64,000 nucleotides of DNA from Oxalobacteraceae bacterium (GTDB taxonomy: Bacteria > Pseudomonadota > Gammaproteobacteria > Burkholderiales > Burkholderiaceae_D): NCBI GenBank assembly GCA_021151485.1, contig JAGKXB010000004.1, positions 1 to 64,000 of the forward strand, in the 5' to 3' direction. A program made the position numbers and the translations under genes. This document shows positions 52,434 to 61,628 of this stretch, in pieces. Every line of letters starts with the position of its first letter. Positions within the stretch are counted from its first letter, which is position 1. The notes under the pieces are model-generated. The model did no database searches. It was not told the origin of the DNA and worked only from the letters and a program-made list of their open reading frames with translations.

Positions 52434-53444
52434 TTACTTCGCTGACATCAACGCCACCGTCGTATCCAACATACGGTTGGAGAAACCCCACTCATTGTCA
52501 TACCAGGAAGACACTTTCACCAAACGACCAGATACTTTAGTCAAAGTCGCGTCAAAGTTGCTGGAAGCTGGGTTATGGTTGAAATCGATGGAAACCAAAG
52601 GATCGGTGTTGTAGGTCAACACGCCTTTCAACGCACCTTCGGAGGCGGTTTTCATGAGGGTGTTAATTTCTTCCACGCTAGTATCACGCGCAGCGATGAA
52701 GGACAAATCAACGATGGAAACATTGATGGTTGGTACACGAATCGCATAGCCATCCAATTTGCCGTTCAACTCAGGCAATACCAAACCAACCGCTGCTGCT
52801 GCGCCCGTTTTGGTAGGAATCATGCTCATAGTGGCGGAACGCGCACGACGTAGATCTTCATGCATGACGTCGGTCAATACTTGATCGTTGGTGTAAGCAT
52901 GCACGGTAGTCATCAAACCGTTTAACAAGCCGATGCTGTCATTCAAAGGTTTGACCAATGGTGCCAAGCAGTTGGTAGTGCAAGATGCGTTGGAAATAAC
53001 GGTATCACTCGCCTTCAATACATTGTGATTAACGCCATATACAACGGTCGCATCGACATCCTTACCGCCAGGTGCGGAAATAATGACTTTCTTGGCGCCG
53101 CCTGCGAGATGCGCAGAAGCCTTTTCCTTAGTAGTGAAAAAGCCTGTGCATTCCAACACCACGTCCACATTCAACTCACCCCATGGAATCTCCGCTGGAT
53201 TGCGCTGTGCAAAGACACGGATCACGTCGCCATTGACGATCATGTTATTACCTTCCACCGCTACGGTGCCTGGGAACTTGCCGTGCGCAGTGTCGTAACG
53301 GGTCAAATGCGCATTGGTGTTGGCATCGCCTAAATCGTTAATCGCAACGATTTGAATGTCGTGTTTTTTTCCACCTTCGTAATGGGCACGCAAAATATTG
53401 CGACCTATGCGGCCATAACCATTGATTGCAACTCGAATCGTCAT
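52434..53444 (-). CDS. gap: Glyceraldehyde-3-phosphate dehydrogenase
   Basis: 336 residues from the second of two adjacent ATGs (AGGAG ends five bases upstream). The NAD-binding [10 protein letters not shown] and the catalytic [13 protein letters not shown] are intact. It acts in glycolysis and gluconeogenesis. It follows tkt by about 45 bases on the same strand, a common pairing in betaproteobacteria. Confidence 0.96.
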   Translation of the reverse strand: MTIRVAINGYGRIGRNILRAHYEGGKKHDIQIVAINDLGDANTNAHLTRYDTAHGKFPGTVAVEGNNMIVNGDVIRVFAQRNPAEIPWGELNVDVVLECTGFFTTKEKASAHLAGGAKKVIISAPGGKDVDATVVYGVNHNVLKASDTVISNASCTTNCLAPLVKPLNDSIGLLNGLMTTVHAYTNDQVLTDVMHEDLRRARSATMSMIPTKTGAAAAVGLVLPELNGKLDGYAIRVPTINVSIVDLSFIAARDTSVEEINTLMKTASEGALKGVLTYNTDPLVSIDFNHNPASSNFDATLTKVSGRLVKVSSWYDNEWGFSNRMLDTTVALMSAK

Positions 53445-53489
53445 CATTTCTCCTAAGATTAAAAAAATTCCGTACTAATACACTGCAAC

Positions 53490-55502
53490 TTATTCGCTAC
53501 CCAATGTGCGCTTTACTGCTGCGACCACTTTGTCCACCGTAAAACCGAAATGCTTAAACAACACATCCGCTGGCGCTGATTCACCAAAACTGTCGATCCC
53601 CACCACCGCACCTTCCAAACCAACGTACTTGTACCAGAAATCAGTGACGCCCGCTTCTACCGCCACACGTGGCAAACCTGGTGTCAATACGCTGGCTTTG
53701 TACGCTGCATCCTGACGATCGAACACATCCGTTGATGGCATGGACACCACGCGCACTGGCACACCTTGCTCACCCAATGCCTGGGCCGCCTGCATCGCCA
53801 AACCAACTTCCGACCCCGTTGCGATCAAAATGGCTTTGGCACCACCAGTAGCCGTATCAGCATCCTGCAACACATATCCACCGCGGGAAATATTGTCAAT
53901 CTGCGCCTGATTACGCTCTTGATACGGCAAATTCTGGCGAGAAAAAATTAAGGTACTAGGACCATTTCTACGTTGTACCGCACAAGACCACGCCACGGCG
54001 GATTCCACCGTATCACAAGGACGCCAGTTATCGAGATTAGGAATCAAACGCAAACTGGACACGTGCTCAATCGATTGGTGCGTCGGACCATCTTCACCCA
54101 AGCCGATGGAGTCATGCGTGAAAACGAAAATCGAACGAATCTTCATCAACGCTGCCATGCGCAAGGCATTGCGACTGTAATCCGAGAACGTCAAGAAAGT
54201 CGCGCCAAATGGAATAAAACCACCATGCAGGGCAACGCCATTCATGATGGCGCTCATGCCAAATTCGCGCACACCGTAATTGACGTGATTACCTGGCTGG
54301 CCAGAACGCACAGCAACGCACTCTTTCCAGTTAGTTAAATTGGAGCCGGTCAAATCCGCTGAGCCGCCTAAAAATTCAGGCAACACGGGTGCCAAGGCTT
54401 GAATCGCATTTTGGCTCGCTTTACGTGTGGCAATGTTTTCCTTTTTCTGTACGCAAGCAGTAATGTAATCGGTCACCGTTTGCTGGAAGTTTTCTGGCAA
54501 TTCTCCCTTCATACGACGCGACAACTCCTGCGCCAATTGTGGATGGCGTTGGCTATACGCTTGGAACAGGGTATTCCAATCGTCTTCTCTGGCCTGACCT
54601 TGCGCAGTCGCACTCCATGCCGCATATACATCGGCTGGAATCTCAAACGGCGCCTCATTCCAACCCAAAGCAGCGCGCGTCGCAGCCACTTCTTTTTCAC
54701 CCAAGGCAGCACCATGGACTTTATCGCCACCTTGCAAATTAGGTGAGCCTTTACCAATCACGGTTTTGCAACAAATTAAAGTTGGGCGATCAGACTGACG
54801 CGCCAGGGCAATGGCTGCATCCACCGCATCCACATCGTGTCCATCGACATTACGTACCACGTGCCAGCCATAGGATTCAAAACGTTGCGGCGTGTCATCA
54901 CGGAACCAGCCATCGACCTTGCCATCGATGGAAATACCATTATCGTCATACAACACCACCAATTTCGACAAACGCAAGGTGCCAGCCAACGAGCAAGCTT
55001 CATGCGAAATCCCTTCCATCAAACACCCATCGCCAACAAAGGCGTAAGTGGTGTGATCAATGACATCAAAACCAGGCTGATTGAATTGCGCCGCCAATAA
55101 ACTTTCCGCCAACGCCATACCCACCGCATTGGTTAAACCTTGTCCTAGTGGGCCAGTCGTGGTTTCTACGCCAGGTGTGATGTCGACTTCTGGATGGCCA
55201 GGCGTTTTGGAGTGCATTTGACGGAAATTCTGAATGTCCGCCATGCTCAAATCGTAGCCACTCAAATGCAGCAACGCATAATGCAGCATCGAGCCATGCC
55301 CATTCGACACAATAAAACGATCACGATTCACCCAACGTGGATTAGCCGGATTATGACGATAATGCCGCGCCCACAGTGCCACCGCGATTTCCGTCATCCC
55401 CATCGGCATACCGGGGTGGCCAGAATTTGCTTTTTGTACCGCATCCATTGCCAATACGCGAATCGCATTGGCCATTTTGTTGCTAGGGGAGATGGAAGTC
55501 AT
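53490..55502 (-). CDS. tkt: Transketolase
   Basis: 670 residues. A thiamine diphosphate enzyme of the pentose phosphate pathway that moves two-carbon units between sugars. The N-terminal [11 protein letters not shown], the cofactor motif [13 protein letters not shown], and the [16 protein letters not shown] block are all present. Probably transcribed with gap. Confidence 0.97.
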   Translation of the reverse strand: MTSISPSNKMANAIRVLAMDAVQKANSGHPGMPMGMTEIAVALWARHYRHNPANPRWVNRDRFIVSNGHGSMLHYALLHLSGYDLSMADIQNFRQMHSKTPGHPEVDITPGVETTTGPLGQGLTNAVGMALAESLLAAQFNQPGFDVIDHTTYAFVGDGCLMEGISHEACSLAGTLRLSKLVVLYDDNGISIDGKVDGWFRDDTPQRFESYGWHVVRNVDGHDVDAVDAAIALARQSDRPTLICCKTVIGKGSPNLQGGDKVHGAALGEKEVAATRAALGWNEAPFEIPADVYAAWSATAQGQAREDDWNTLFQAYSQRHPQLAQELSRRMKGELPENFQQTVTDYITACVQKKENIATRKASQNAIQALAPVLPEFLGGSADLTGSNLTNWKECVAVRSGQPGNHVNYGVREFGMSAIMNGVALHGGFIPFGATFLTFSDYSRNALRMAALMKIRSIFVFTHDSIGLGEDGPTHQSIEHVSSLRLIPNLDNWRPCDTVESAVAWSCAVQRRNGPSTLIFSRQNLPYQERNQAQIDNISRGGYVLQDADTATGGAKAILIATGSEVGLAMQAAQALGEQGVPVRVVSMPSTDVFDRQDAAYKASVLTPGLPRVAVEAGVTDFWYKYVGLEGAVVGIDSFGESAPADVLFKHFGFTVDKVVAAVKRTLGSE

Positions 55503-55656
55503 GTTGATGAGTAAAAACGTAAAAAACGGAATAAACGAATAAGAAATAGCAATGAAATTTTATAAAACCCTATACAACTTGTTACAAGTCAACGGGGGAC
55601 ACATCGCTGCGAAGCAGCATTTTACCAGAGTGAGCTTAATGGTATATGATCATTAA

Positions 55657-55672
55657 GATATCATCCGATATC
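55657..55672. promoter_or_regulatory. Possible operator of the toxin-antitoxin pair
   Basis: Two GATATC palindromes at 55657-55662 and 55667-55672, ten bases apart centre to centre, 45 bases before the antitoxin ATG. Repeated palindromes at this place are typical of autoregulated toxin-antitoxin operons. A further palindrome ACTTGT-T-ACAAGT is at 55577-55589. Confidence 0.4.
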
Positions 55673-55716
55673 GAAATCACCAGAGTCAAACATTAAAAAA
55701 TAGAAATAATGATGCT

Positions 55717-55983
55717 ATGAATACCATCGTGATTGAACACGTTGCGCTTAACGAATTGCCCGCCGCTTGGCGTGCGCAGTTGCATGTCGCAAAAAATACT
55801 CGCGTAACAGTGCGCATCGAGGAAGAAAGAGCAGACGAAGAACACAAAACGCAAACTGCACTAACAAGCAATCCTTTATTCGGCATGTGGCAGGATCGTG
55901 AAGAAACAGGCGATGCCACTGCCTATGCCAGAAAATTACGCACACCTCGCTATGATGTCGATGGCTCACGCCACCAGGATTAA
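55717..55983 (+). CDS. Putative antitoxin of a VapBC-type pair
   Basis: 88 residues. The first 35 residues have the feel of an AbrB or Phd-type swapped-hairpin domain (VTVRIEEER), and the C-terminal part with NPLFGMWQDRE is typical of antitoxin tails that wrap the PIN toxin. I do not recognise the exact family. Three bases separate its stop from the toxin GTG, so the two are translated together. Confidence 0.7.
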   Translation: MNTIVIEHVALNELPAAWRAQLHVAKNTRVTVRIEEERADEEHKTQTALTSNPLFGMWQDREETGDATAYARKLRTPRYDVDGSRHQD

Positions 55984-55986
55984 ACC

Positions 55987-56373
55987 GTGCCATCCACATT
56001 AATTGATACCGACGTATTAATCTGGATGACACGTGGTCATGCAAGTGCCGCCACCAAATTACAAACGATGACACCGTGGCGCATTTCCGCAGTGACATAC
56101 ATAGAATTGGTTCAAGGTTGCCGCAATAAAGAAGAATTAGTCCGCCTCAAAAAAGGATTGGCACTGTGCCAAACTAGAATTATCCCAATCAGCGCCACAA
56201 TATCCGAGCGCGCAATGCAATTGATCGACACTTATGCGCTATCGCACAATTTACAATTGGGTGATGCGCTTATCGCCGGTACGGCACTTGAACACAATCT
56301 AACCGTCTTTACCGCCAACACCAAACACTTCAACTCAATCGACGGCTTACACGTCGAGGCATTTTTGCCATGA
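55987..56373 (+). CDS. PIN-domain ribonuclease toxin, VapC family
   Basis: 128 residues with a GTG start. The acidic catalytic set is complete: Asp8 and Asp9 in LIDTDVLIWM, Glu in YIELVQG, Asp in LGDALIAGTAL, and the final TANTKHF. VapC toxins cut tRNA or rRNA at single sites and are held off by their antitoxin. rsmE follows 19 bases downstream. Confidence 0.9.
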   Translation: MPSTLIDTDVLIWMTRGHASAATKLQTMTPWRISAVTYIELVQGCRNKEELVRLKKGLALCQTRIIPISATISERAMQLIDTYALSHNLQLGDALIAGTALEHNLTVFTANTKHFNSIDGLHVEAFLP

Positions 56374-56392
56374 AACACATATTTCCAATCAC

Positions 56393-57127
56393 ATGCCACG
56401 ATTCTTCTACCCCCAGCCCATCGAACTCGGCACGCTTATTACCTTGCCCGATGCTGTCGCCCATCACATCCAAGTTTTGCGTTTAAACGTTGGTGATTCC
56501 ATCACGTTATTTAACGGCGAAGGCGGTGAATACAGCGCCAGTTTGCGTTTAATCGAAAAGAAACGTGTTCATGCTGAAGTGCAGGCTTTTTCCCCCAGAG
56601 AAGCGGAATTGCCCTACGCCATCACATTGGCACAAGCGCTGCCGGAGTCTTCCAAAATGGATGGCATTATCGAAAAAGCGGTCGAACTGGGCGTCACTAA
56701 CATTCAACCCTTATCCGCACAACGCTGCGTGACGCGGTTGTCTGGTGAGCGGGCGCAAAAGCGGCATGCGCATTGGCAAGGCATCATCGTGGCAGCGTCT
56801 GAGCAAAGTGGGCGCAATCGTCTGGCACAACTAACAGAATTGACCGATTTTCAGCAATGGATTAGACAAAAAAATACCTCGCCCCGCATTTTGCTGACAC
56901 CACGCGCCACGCTGTCACTCCCTGCCTGGGCACGCCAGCAGCCAGCGCAAGCAGTGACGATCATGATAGGCCCGGAAGGTGGTTTCAACGCTGCAGAAGA
57001 ACAAGCCGCACACGATCAAGGCGTGCTGTTGCTCTCCATGGGAGATCGGATATTGCGTACAGAAACGGCTGGCATGGCGGCTGTTGCGGGGTTGAGTGCT
57101 GTTTGGATTGAATCACCAGGCATATGA
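56393..57127 (+). CDS. rsmE: 16S rRNA m3U1498 methyltransferase RsmE
   Basis: 244 residues, SPOUT fold. RsmE methylates N3 of U1498 in 16S rRNA. The N-terminal PUA-like domain (MPRFFYPQPIE; HHIQVLRLNVGDSITLFNG) and the C-terminal knot with IGPEGGFNAAEE and GDRILRTETAGM are typical. Confidence 0.95.
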   Translation: MPRFFYPQPIELGTLITLPDAVAHHIQVLRLNVGDSITLFNGEGGEYSASLRLIEKKRVHAEVQAFSPREAELPYAITLAQALPESSKMDGIIEKAVELGVTNIQPLSAQRCVTRLSGERAQKRHAHWQGIIVAASEQSGRNRLAQLTELTDFQQWIRQKNTSPRILLTPRATLSLPAWARQQPAQAVTIMIGPEGGFNAAEEQAAHDQGVLLLSMGDRILRTETAGMAAVAGLSAVWIESPGI

Positions 57128-57151
57128 TTGATTATTTGGTTGATAACTAAC

Positions 57152-57217
57152 AGTGCAATTTCGCTTCATTAACCATTAAAAAACGCAACCCATGCCATAA
57201 CAGAGCGAAATTGCACT
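57152..57217. repeat. Short inverted-repeat element
   Basis: AGTGCAATTTCGCT at 57152-57165 and its exact complement at 57204-57217, with 38 bases between. No T-run follows. It could be a remnant of a small mobile element or a long hairpin at the end of the rsmE transcript. It opens the gene-free stretch 57128-57704. Confidence 0.6.
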
Positions 57218-57237
57218 CTTATATTTCGTGTCTAATC

Positions 57238-57321
57238 ATGGCAAACACAATAAAAATCGAATCACCGGAAGAAATAGGCGACGTTCTTCGGGCGGCACGA
57301 GAAAAAAAGGGGCAGGTCTAA
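57238..57321 (+). pseudogene. N-terminal remnant of an XRE/HipB-type regulator
   Basis: An open frame of 27 codons beginning MANTIKIESPEEIGDVLRAA, which is how HipB-like antitoxins and XRE regulators begin just before their helix-turn-helix. The frame runs into a REP-like hairpin after KKG and stops two codons later. The rest of the gene is missing. The match is from memory. Confidence 0.5.
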
Positions 57322-57375
57322 CATTCCAACATTTAAGAAAACAAGAAAAAATGTTGGAATGTTAGACCTGACCCC
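57309..57375. repeat. Long palindromic REP-like hairpin
   Basis: Arms of 25 and 26 bases, identical apart from one missing base, joined by about 16 bases. The ends GGGG(T)CAGGTCTAACATTCC resemble repeats associated with REP-linked (RAYT) tyrosine transposases in betaproteobacteria. No transposase gene is nearby. Confidence 0.75.
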
Positions 57376-57440
57376 GGATTATGTTGCGAGAGCGATGGCA
57401 ATACGGAGAAACTTAAAACCGTCGTCCCCGAGTGCTTTAG

Positions 57441-57597
57441 CATAGGTATCTACACAAGTACGAAGAATGTTTATCTGACCTTGTAGGGCCTCAATAAGCG
57501 CAGCGCATTGCGCCGCATGGCGGCCTTCGATCAAGGTGCAATGCGCTGCGCTTATTGCACCCTACTTAGCAGGAGCGTACTTGTGTAGATACCCATG
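57441..57597. mobile_element. 157-base MITE-like element with 22-base inverted ends and 9-base target duplication
   Basis: The ends (57441-57462 and 57576-57597) are inverted copies that differ at one base and read inward as CAT, A or G, then GGTATCTACACAAGTACG. GTGCTTTAG flanks both sides (57432-57440 and 57598-57606), a 9-base target duplication. The undisrupted target exists at 37168 or so in the other repeat copy. There is no transposase, so it was moved in trans. Confidence 0.85.
57483..57565. repeat. GTAGGG-type palindromic repeat nested inside the MITE
   Basis: It begins GTAGGG and ends CCCTAC, with AATAAGCGCAGCGCATTG and its complement as arms. A related copy in the opposite orientation is at 61548-61628. 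This family of about 80 bases is common between genes in proteobacteria. Confidence 0.8.
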
Positions 57598-57642
57598 GTG
57601 CTTTAGCCGGGGACCCAGTGGCTTTTAGCAGTAAACAGAAAA

Positions 57643-57678
57643 GACACTGGATTCCCGCCTAAACCCGCGGGAACGACG
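57643..57678. repeat. Dispersed hairpin repeat (TTCCCGC/GCGGGAA)
   Basis: Second copy of the repeat seen at 48461 and 60507. After it, the flank AATGGACAATC is shared with the copy at 60507. It lies just beyond the stop of the ABC transporter ATPase gene and can form a hairpin there. Confidence 0.75.
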
Positions 57679-57704
57679 AAGACCAATGGACAATCCCAGT
57701 TTAT

Positions 57705-59411
57705 TCATTGTTTAACTCCACGATTCGCCCCCAACAACACCCGCGTATACGGATGCTGCGGCGCGGCATATAACGTATCCGCATCGGCATATTCCACCAC
57801 CTTGCCTTGATACATCACCATCAAGTCATCGGCCATGTATTTCACCACCGACAAGTCATGCGAAATAAAGATGTAGCTCATGCCAAACTCATCCTGCAAA
57901 TCACGCAGCAAGTTCAGCACCTGGGCTTGTACGGACACATCTAACGCTGATACTGACTCATCACACACCAGGATTTCTGGCTGCATGGTCAGGCAGCGTG
58001 CGATGGCGATGCGCTGGCGTTGACCACCGGAGAATTCATGCGGATAGCGATGGAGGGCAGTGCTGGGCAAGCCGACTTTTTGCAGCCATTGTCGGGCGAG
58101 CGCGACACGTTCGTGGTCGTTGGCGCCAATCTGGTGGATGCGCATCGGTTCTAGTAGGATTTGTTCTATGGTGAAGCGTGGATTGAGCGAAGCGTAGGGG
58201 TTCTGGAAAACGATTTGTATCCGTTGTTTGTACGCGTGATATTGCTTGGACGACATCGACAACAAATCTTGGCCGTGGAATAAAACCTGGCCGGAACTCG
58301 CCTTATGCAAGCGCAGCAGCGTTAAACCCAGGGTAGTTTTTCCTGAGCCGGATTCGCCCACGATACCCAAAGTTTTGCCGCGTGCCAGGGTAAACGATAC
58401 GTCTTGCACGGCGACAAACTCTTTGCGCTGCAACCAACCGGTACGCGTGACAAAACGTTTGCTGAGATGATGGACGACCAAGATATTATCTTGCGTAGCA
58501 GCTACATGCTGATTTGCTTGCCGCATAGGTGGCAAATTAATCTTGCTTTCCATCACATCCTGCATCACCGGCAAGCGCTGGGAGCGCGATGTCAGCGACG
58601 GGCGGCAATGTAGCAAGGCTTTAGTATAGCTATCGACCGGATGATCAAAAATCTGCCGTACATCGCCCCGCTCGCGTATCTCGCCATTGCGCATCACCAG
58701 TACCTGATCGGCGATTTCTGCTACCAACGCGAGATCGTGGGTAATCAGCAACACCGACATTTGGTGCTTTTTTTGCAAACCAGCAATTAACGCCATGATC
58801 TGTTTTTGCACCGTGACATCCAGCGCAGTAGTCGGCTCATCCGCGATCAACAATTTGGGTTCGCATGCAATGGCCATCGCAATCATGACGCGCTGTTGCT
58901 GCCCGCCGGATAACTGGCTGGGATAGGCGTCAATTTTGAGATGTGGATCGGGAATCCCCACTTCTTCCAACAAAGCAATCGCACGACTACGCGCTTGTCG
59001 GGCATTCATTCCCATGTGCTGGCGCAACACCTCTGCAATTTGAAAACCCACGCTCAACACCGGATTCAAGGACGACATCGGCTCCTGAAAAATCATCGCC
59101 AATTCCTTGCCGCATAAACACCGATGCTGCGCCATGGTCATCGACAGCAAAGATTGGCCATTGAAAATAATGCTGCTAGCAGGATGAATCATCGCGTTAT
59201 TGGCTGGCAACAACCCCATCACCGCCAACGCGCTGACGGATTTGCCACTGCCTGATTCTCCAACCAAAGCAACCGTGGTATTGCGCGGGACGTCGAATGA
59301 AATGCCATGCAGCACGGTGTGCGTATGGTTCTTATCGATGCGAAATTGCACGGATAAGTCGCGGACTTGTAGCAGGCTGGTTTGGTTAATGGGCGATGTA
59401 TTTGGACGCAT
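57705..59411 (-). CDS. Peptide ABC transporter, two-domain ATP-binding protein (YejF-like)
   Basis: 568 residues with two complete ABC domains in one chain: Walker A VGESGSGKS near 50 and again near 345, signatures LSGGQQQRV and FSGGQRQRI, and Walker B LLIADEPTTALD and ILVCDESVSALD (the last with Ser in place of the usual Pro-Thr). It powers import of peptides through the two permeases encoded upstream. Fusion of the DppD and DppF halves is typical of YejF and GsiA. Confidence 0.9.
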   Translation of the reverse strand: MRPNTSPINQTSLLQVRDLSVQFRIDKNHTHTVLHGISFDVPRNTTVALVGESGSGKSVSALAVMGLLPANNAMIHPASSIIFNGQSLLSMTMAQHRCLCGKELAMIFQEPMSSLNPVLSVGFQIAEVLRQHMGMNARQARSRAIALLEEVGIPDPHLKIDAYPSQLSGGQQQRVMIAMAIACEPKLLIADEPTTALDVTVQKQIMALIAGLQKKHQMSVLLITHDLALVAEIADQVLVMRNGEIRERGDVRQIFDHPVDSYTKALLHCRPSLTSRSQRLPVMQDVMESKINLPPMRQANQHVAATQDNILVVHHLSKRFVTRTGWLQRKEFVAVQDVSFTLARGKTLGIVGESGSGKTTLGLTLLRLHKASSGQVLFHGQDLLSMSSKQYHAYKQRIQIVFQNPYASLNPRFTIEQILLEPMRIHQIGANDHERVALARQWLQKVGLPSTALHRYPHEFSGGQRQRIAIARCLTMQPEILVCDESVSALDVSVQAQVLNLLRDLQDEFGMSYIFISHDLSVVKYMADDLMVMYQGKVVEYADADTLYAAPQHPYTRVLLGANRGVKQ

Positions 59412-59424
59412 GAATTTGTGTTTT

Positions 59425-60495
59425 TTATTTCAACTTCGGATCCAAGGCGTCACGCAACGCATCGGTCAATAAAGAAAACGCCGTGACCAACGTTGCCATG
59501 GCGAAGCTGGCAGCGGCCAGTTGCCACCATTTGCCGAGGATCAATTCATTTTGCGCCTCATTCAACATGCTGCCCCATGACACCACGCCAACGGGTACGC
59601 CAAAACCGAGGAAGCTAAGAATCACTTCGGATTTAATAAACCCCACCACCAGCAACGACATTTGCACCCACACCACGTGGCTGATGTTGGGAAAGATATG
59701 CGAAAACATTTTGCGCCAATGAGACGCGCCAATCGCATCGGCAGCGAGCACGTATTCACGCGCTTTGTGCTTCATGTATTCGGCACGAATCAAGCGGTAC
59801 GCACTGGTCCAGCCGGTTAAACCCAAAATCAAAACGATGGTCAGCAAGCTTCTTTTTTGCAACACCGCCGCCACCGACAACACCAGCAGCAAATACGGTA
59901 CTGAAGTGAAGATGCTGTAAAACCAATTAAAGAAATCATCCACCCATGCACCAAAATAACCAGACAAAGCGCCAAACAAAGTGCCCAACACCGTCGCCAG
60001 CAAAGCCGCGCTGATGCCAACGATGATGGAAACCTGCCCGCCTTTAATAGTTTTTTTGATGACGTCATGACCCCATTGATCGGCACCGAAGGGCAAGGTT
60101 TTTTTCTTGTTGATCGCACCGCTACCGCTCGCCTTTGATGTGGATAAAGCCTGGCGAATTTCATCCCATTCTTTTTGCAAAGGATCGGCAATATCATCTT
60201 TCTCATCCACATACGTAGGCTGCGGCAATGCGAGGGCTGGCAATGCGTGTGCTGATACTGAAGCTGACACCATTGCGTTTGCGATAAAACTTGGCGGGGC
60301 GTGATAGACAGCGACTTCCTCATCCCAATCCGCCGCCAGCCACCCTATTGATGACAGCAACACCATCAAAAAAAACAGCGCCACAATCGTCAAACACGCC
60401 ATCGCCACTTTATCGGCACGCAAACGCCTCCAGGCCAGTGTCCACAAACCCGGCGATACGCATGGGAAAGAGTAATTAGAATGAAAATTCGACAT
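59425..60495 (-). CDS. Peptide ABC transporter permease (DppC/YejE-like)
   Basis: 356 residues. The N-terminal membrane segment is followed by a long periplasmic loop (about 60-145), a feature of YejE-type permeases, and then five membrane segments. The ABC-contact loop EYVLAADAIGASHWRKMFSHI is present. Thirteen bases separate it from the ATPase gene. Confidence 0.9.
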   Translation of the reverse strand: MSNFHSNYSFPCVSPGLWTLAWRRLRADKVAMACLTIVALFFLMVLLSSIGWLAADWDEEVAVYHAPPSFIANAMVSASVSAHALPALALPQPTYVDEKDDIADPLQKEWDEIRQALSTSKASGSGAINKKKTLPFGADQWGHDVIKKTIKGGQVSIIVGISAALLATVLGTLFGALSGYFGAWVDDFFNWFYSIFTSVPYLLLVLSVAAVLQKRSLLTIVLILGLTGWTSAYRLIRAEYMKHKAREYVLAADAIGASHWRKMFSHIFPNISHVVWVQMSLLVVGFIKSEVILSFLGFGVPVGVVSWGSMLNEAQNELILGKWWQLAAASFAMATLVTAFSLLTDALRDALDPKLK

Positions 60496-60506
60496 AAAAG
60501 AAAAAA

Positions 60507-60543
60507 GACGCTGGATTCCCGCCTAAACCCGCGGGAACGACGG
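60507..60543. repeat. Dispersed hairpin repeat between the permease genes
   Basis: Third copy of the family at 48461 and 57643, with the same loop CTAAACCC. It sits in the 74-base gap inside the transporter operon, where it may stabilise the upstream part of the transcript or stop RNA decay. Confidence 0.75.
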
Positions 60544-60569
60544 AGGTTAATGGACAATCTCGATTTAAT

Positions 60570-61523
60570 TCAACGAAGCTGTACCCGCGGATCCACCACA
60601 CGGTACAACAAATCGGCTAACAAATTAAACAACATGGTCGCCATCGCCACATAAACGGTAATCGCCTTGATCACCGGAAAATCACTGCGTTCCACTGCCA
60701 AAATGACTTCCCGCCCGATGCCTGGAATCGAAAAAAAACGCTCGACCAAAAACGCGCCCATCAACAATGCCGGCAAGTTCGACATCACATACGTAATGAC
60801 AGGAATCGCCGCATTGCGCAACACATGCACCAGCATGATGCGTGTTTCACGCAGCCCCTTGGCACGCGCAGTGCGGACGTAATCCTGCTGAATTTCATCC
60901 AGAATAAAACTGCGGAACAGACGCACATTCGGCGCCATGCTCACCACCAGCAAAGTCAGAATAGGCAAAGTGGCGTAATGCGTAAGATTGTCCAGCCAAT
61001 GCTCACCCCATCCCTGCACCGGAAACAAGCCCCATTGATAGGCAAACCAATACTGAAACAAGATGATGTAAACCAAAATGCTGATCGACATGCCAACGGT
61101 ACACGCCGTCATCACCAGCCCATCCGTCAACGATCCACGCACGTAGGCAATCAACAGCGCCAATACAATCGCGCAAAACGTCTCTAAAAAAGTTAAGGGT
61201 AACAACACCGTCAATGACGGCCCAAGTCGGCCAAGGATGACGTCGGCGACGGGTTCACCGGTACTCCAGCTATTGCCAAAATCCAACGTGACGATTTGCT
61301 TGATAAAGATCCACAGCTGTACGTAATACGGCCGATCTATCCCCAACTGTGCCCGAATATGTGCAATTTGCTCCGGGCTAGATATTTTGCCCGCCAAAAT
61401 ATAAGCCGGATCGCCACCGACCCAATGGAACAAAACAAAGATGAAGAAAACGACACCCAACATGGTGGGAATCATTTGCCATAAGCGTCGGGAAATATAG
61501 TCAAGCATGTTGTAAAACGCCAT
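60570..61523 (-). CDS. Peptide ABC transporter permease (DppB/YejB-like)
   Basis: 317 residues with six membrane segments. The N-terminal YISRRLWQMIPTMLGVVFFIF and the ABC-contact loop DYVRTARAKGLRETRIMLVHV are family hallmarks. A second ATG five codons later (61508) is also possible. Confidence 0.92.
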   Translation of the reverse strand: MAFYNMLDYISRRLWQMIPTMLGVVFFIFVLFHWVGGDPAYILAGKISSPEQIAHIRAQLGIDRPYYVQLWIFIKQIVTLDFGNSWSTGEPVADVILGRLGPSLTVLLPLTFLETFCAIVLALLIAYVRGSLTDGLVMTACTVGMSISILVYIILFQYWFAYQWGLFPVQGWGEHWLDNLTHYATLPILTLLVVSMAPNVRLFRSFILDEIQQDYVRTARAKGLRETRIMLVHVLRNAAIPVITYVMSNLPALLMGAFLVERFFSIPGIGREVILAVERSDFPVIKAITVYVAMATMLFNLLADLLYRVVDPRVQLR

Positions 61524-61547
61524 TCAGTATCAGAAATTTCCTGCAGG

Positions 61548-61628
61548 GTAGGGTGTAATAAGCGAAGCGCATTACACCTTCATCGAAGCCACCATGCGGC
61601 CAATGCGCTTCGCTTATTGACGCCCTAC
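61548..61628. repeat. GTAGGG-type palindromic repeat overlapping the end of the binding-protein gene
   Basis: 81 bases, beginning GTAGGG and ending CCCTAC. Compared with the reverse of 57483-57565 it has paired changes in both arms (GCAGCGC to GAAGCGC with its partner, and TGCAAT to TGTAAT with its partner), so base pairing is kept. Its right arm encodes the last residues and the stop of the binding protein. Confidence 0.85.

Larger units (their letters stand above)
57411..57636. repeat. Dispersed palindromic repeat, copy split by an insertion
   Basis: The same family as 37148-37207. The left part (57411-57440) and right part (57598-57636) rejoin into the same sequence when the insertion 57441-57597 and one copy of GTGCTTTAG are removed. 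Confidence 0.85.

Noticed and set aside
57128..57704. CRISPR array in the repeat-rich gap
   Set aside because: The repeats differ from each other, are not evenly spaced and have no constant-length spacers; they are nested palindromic elements.
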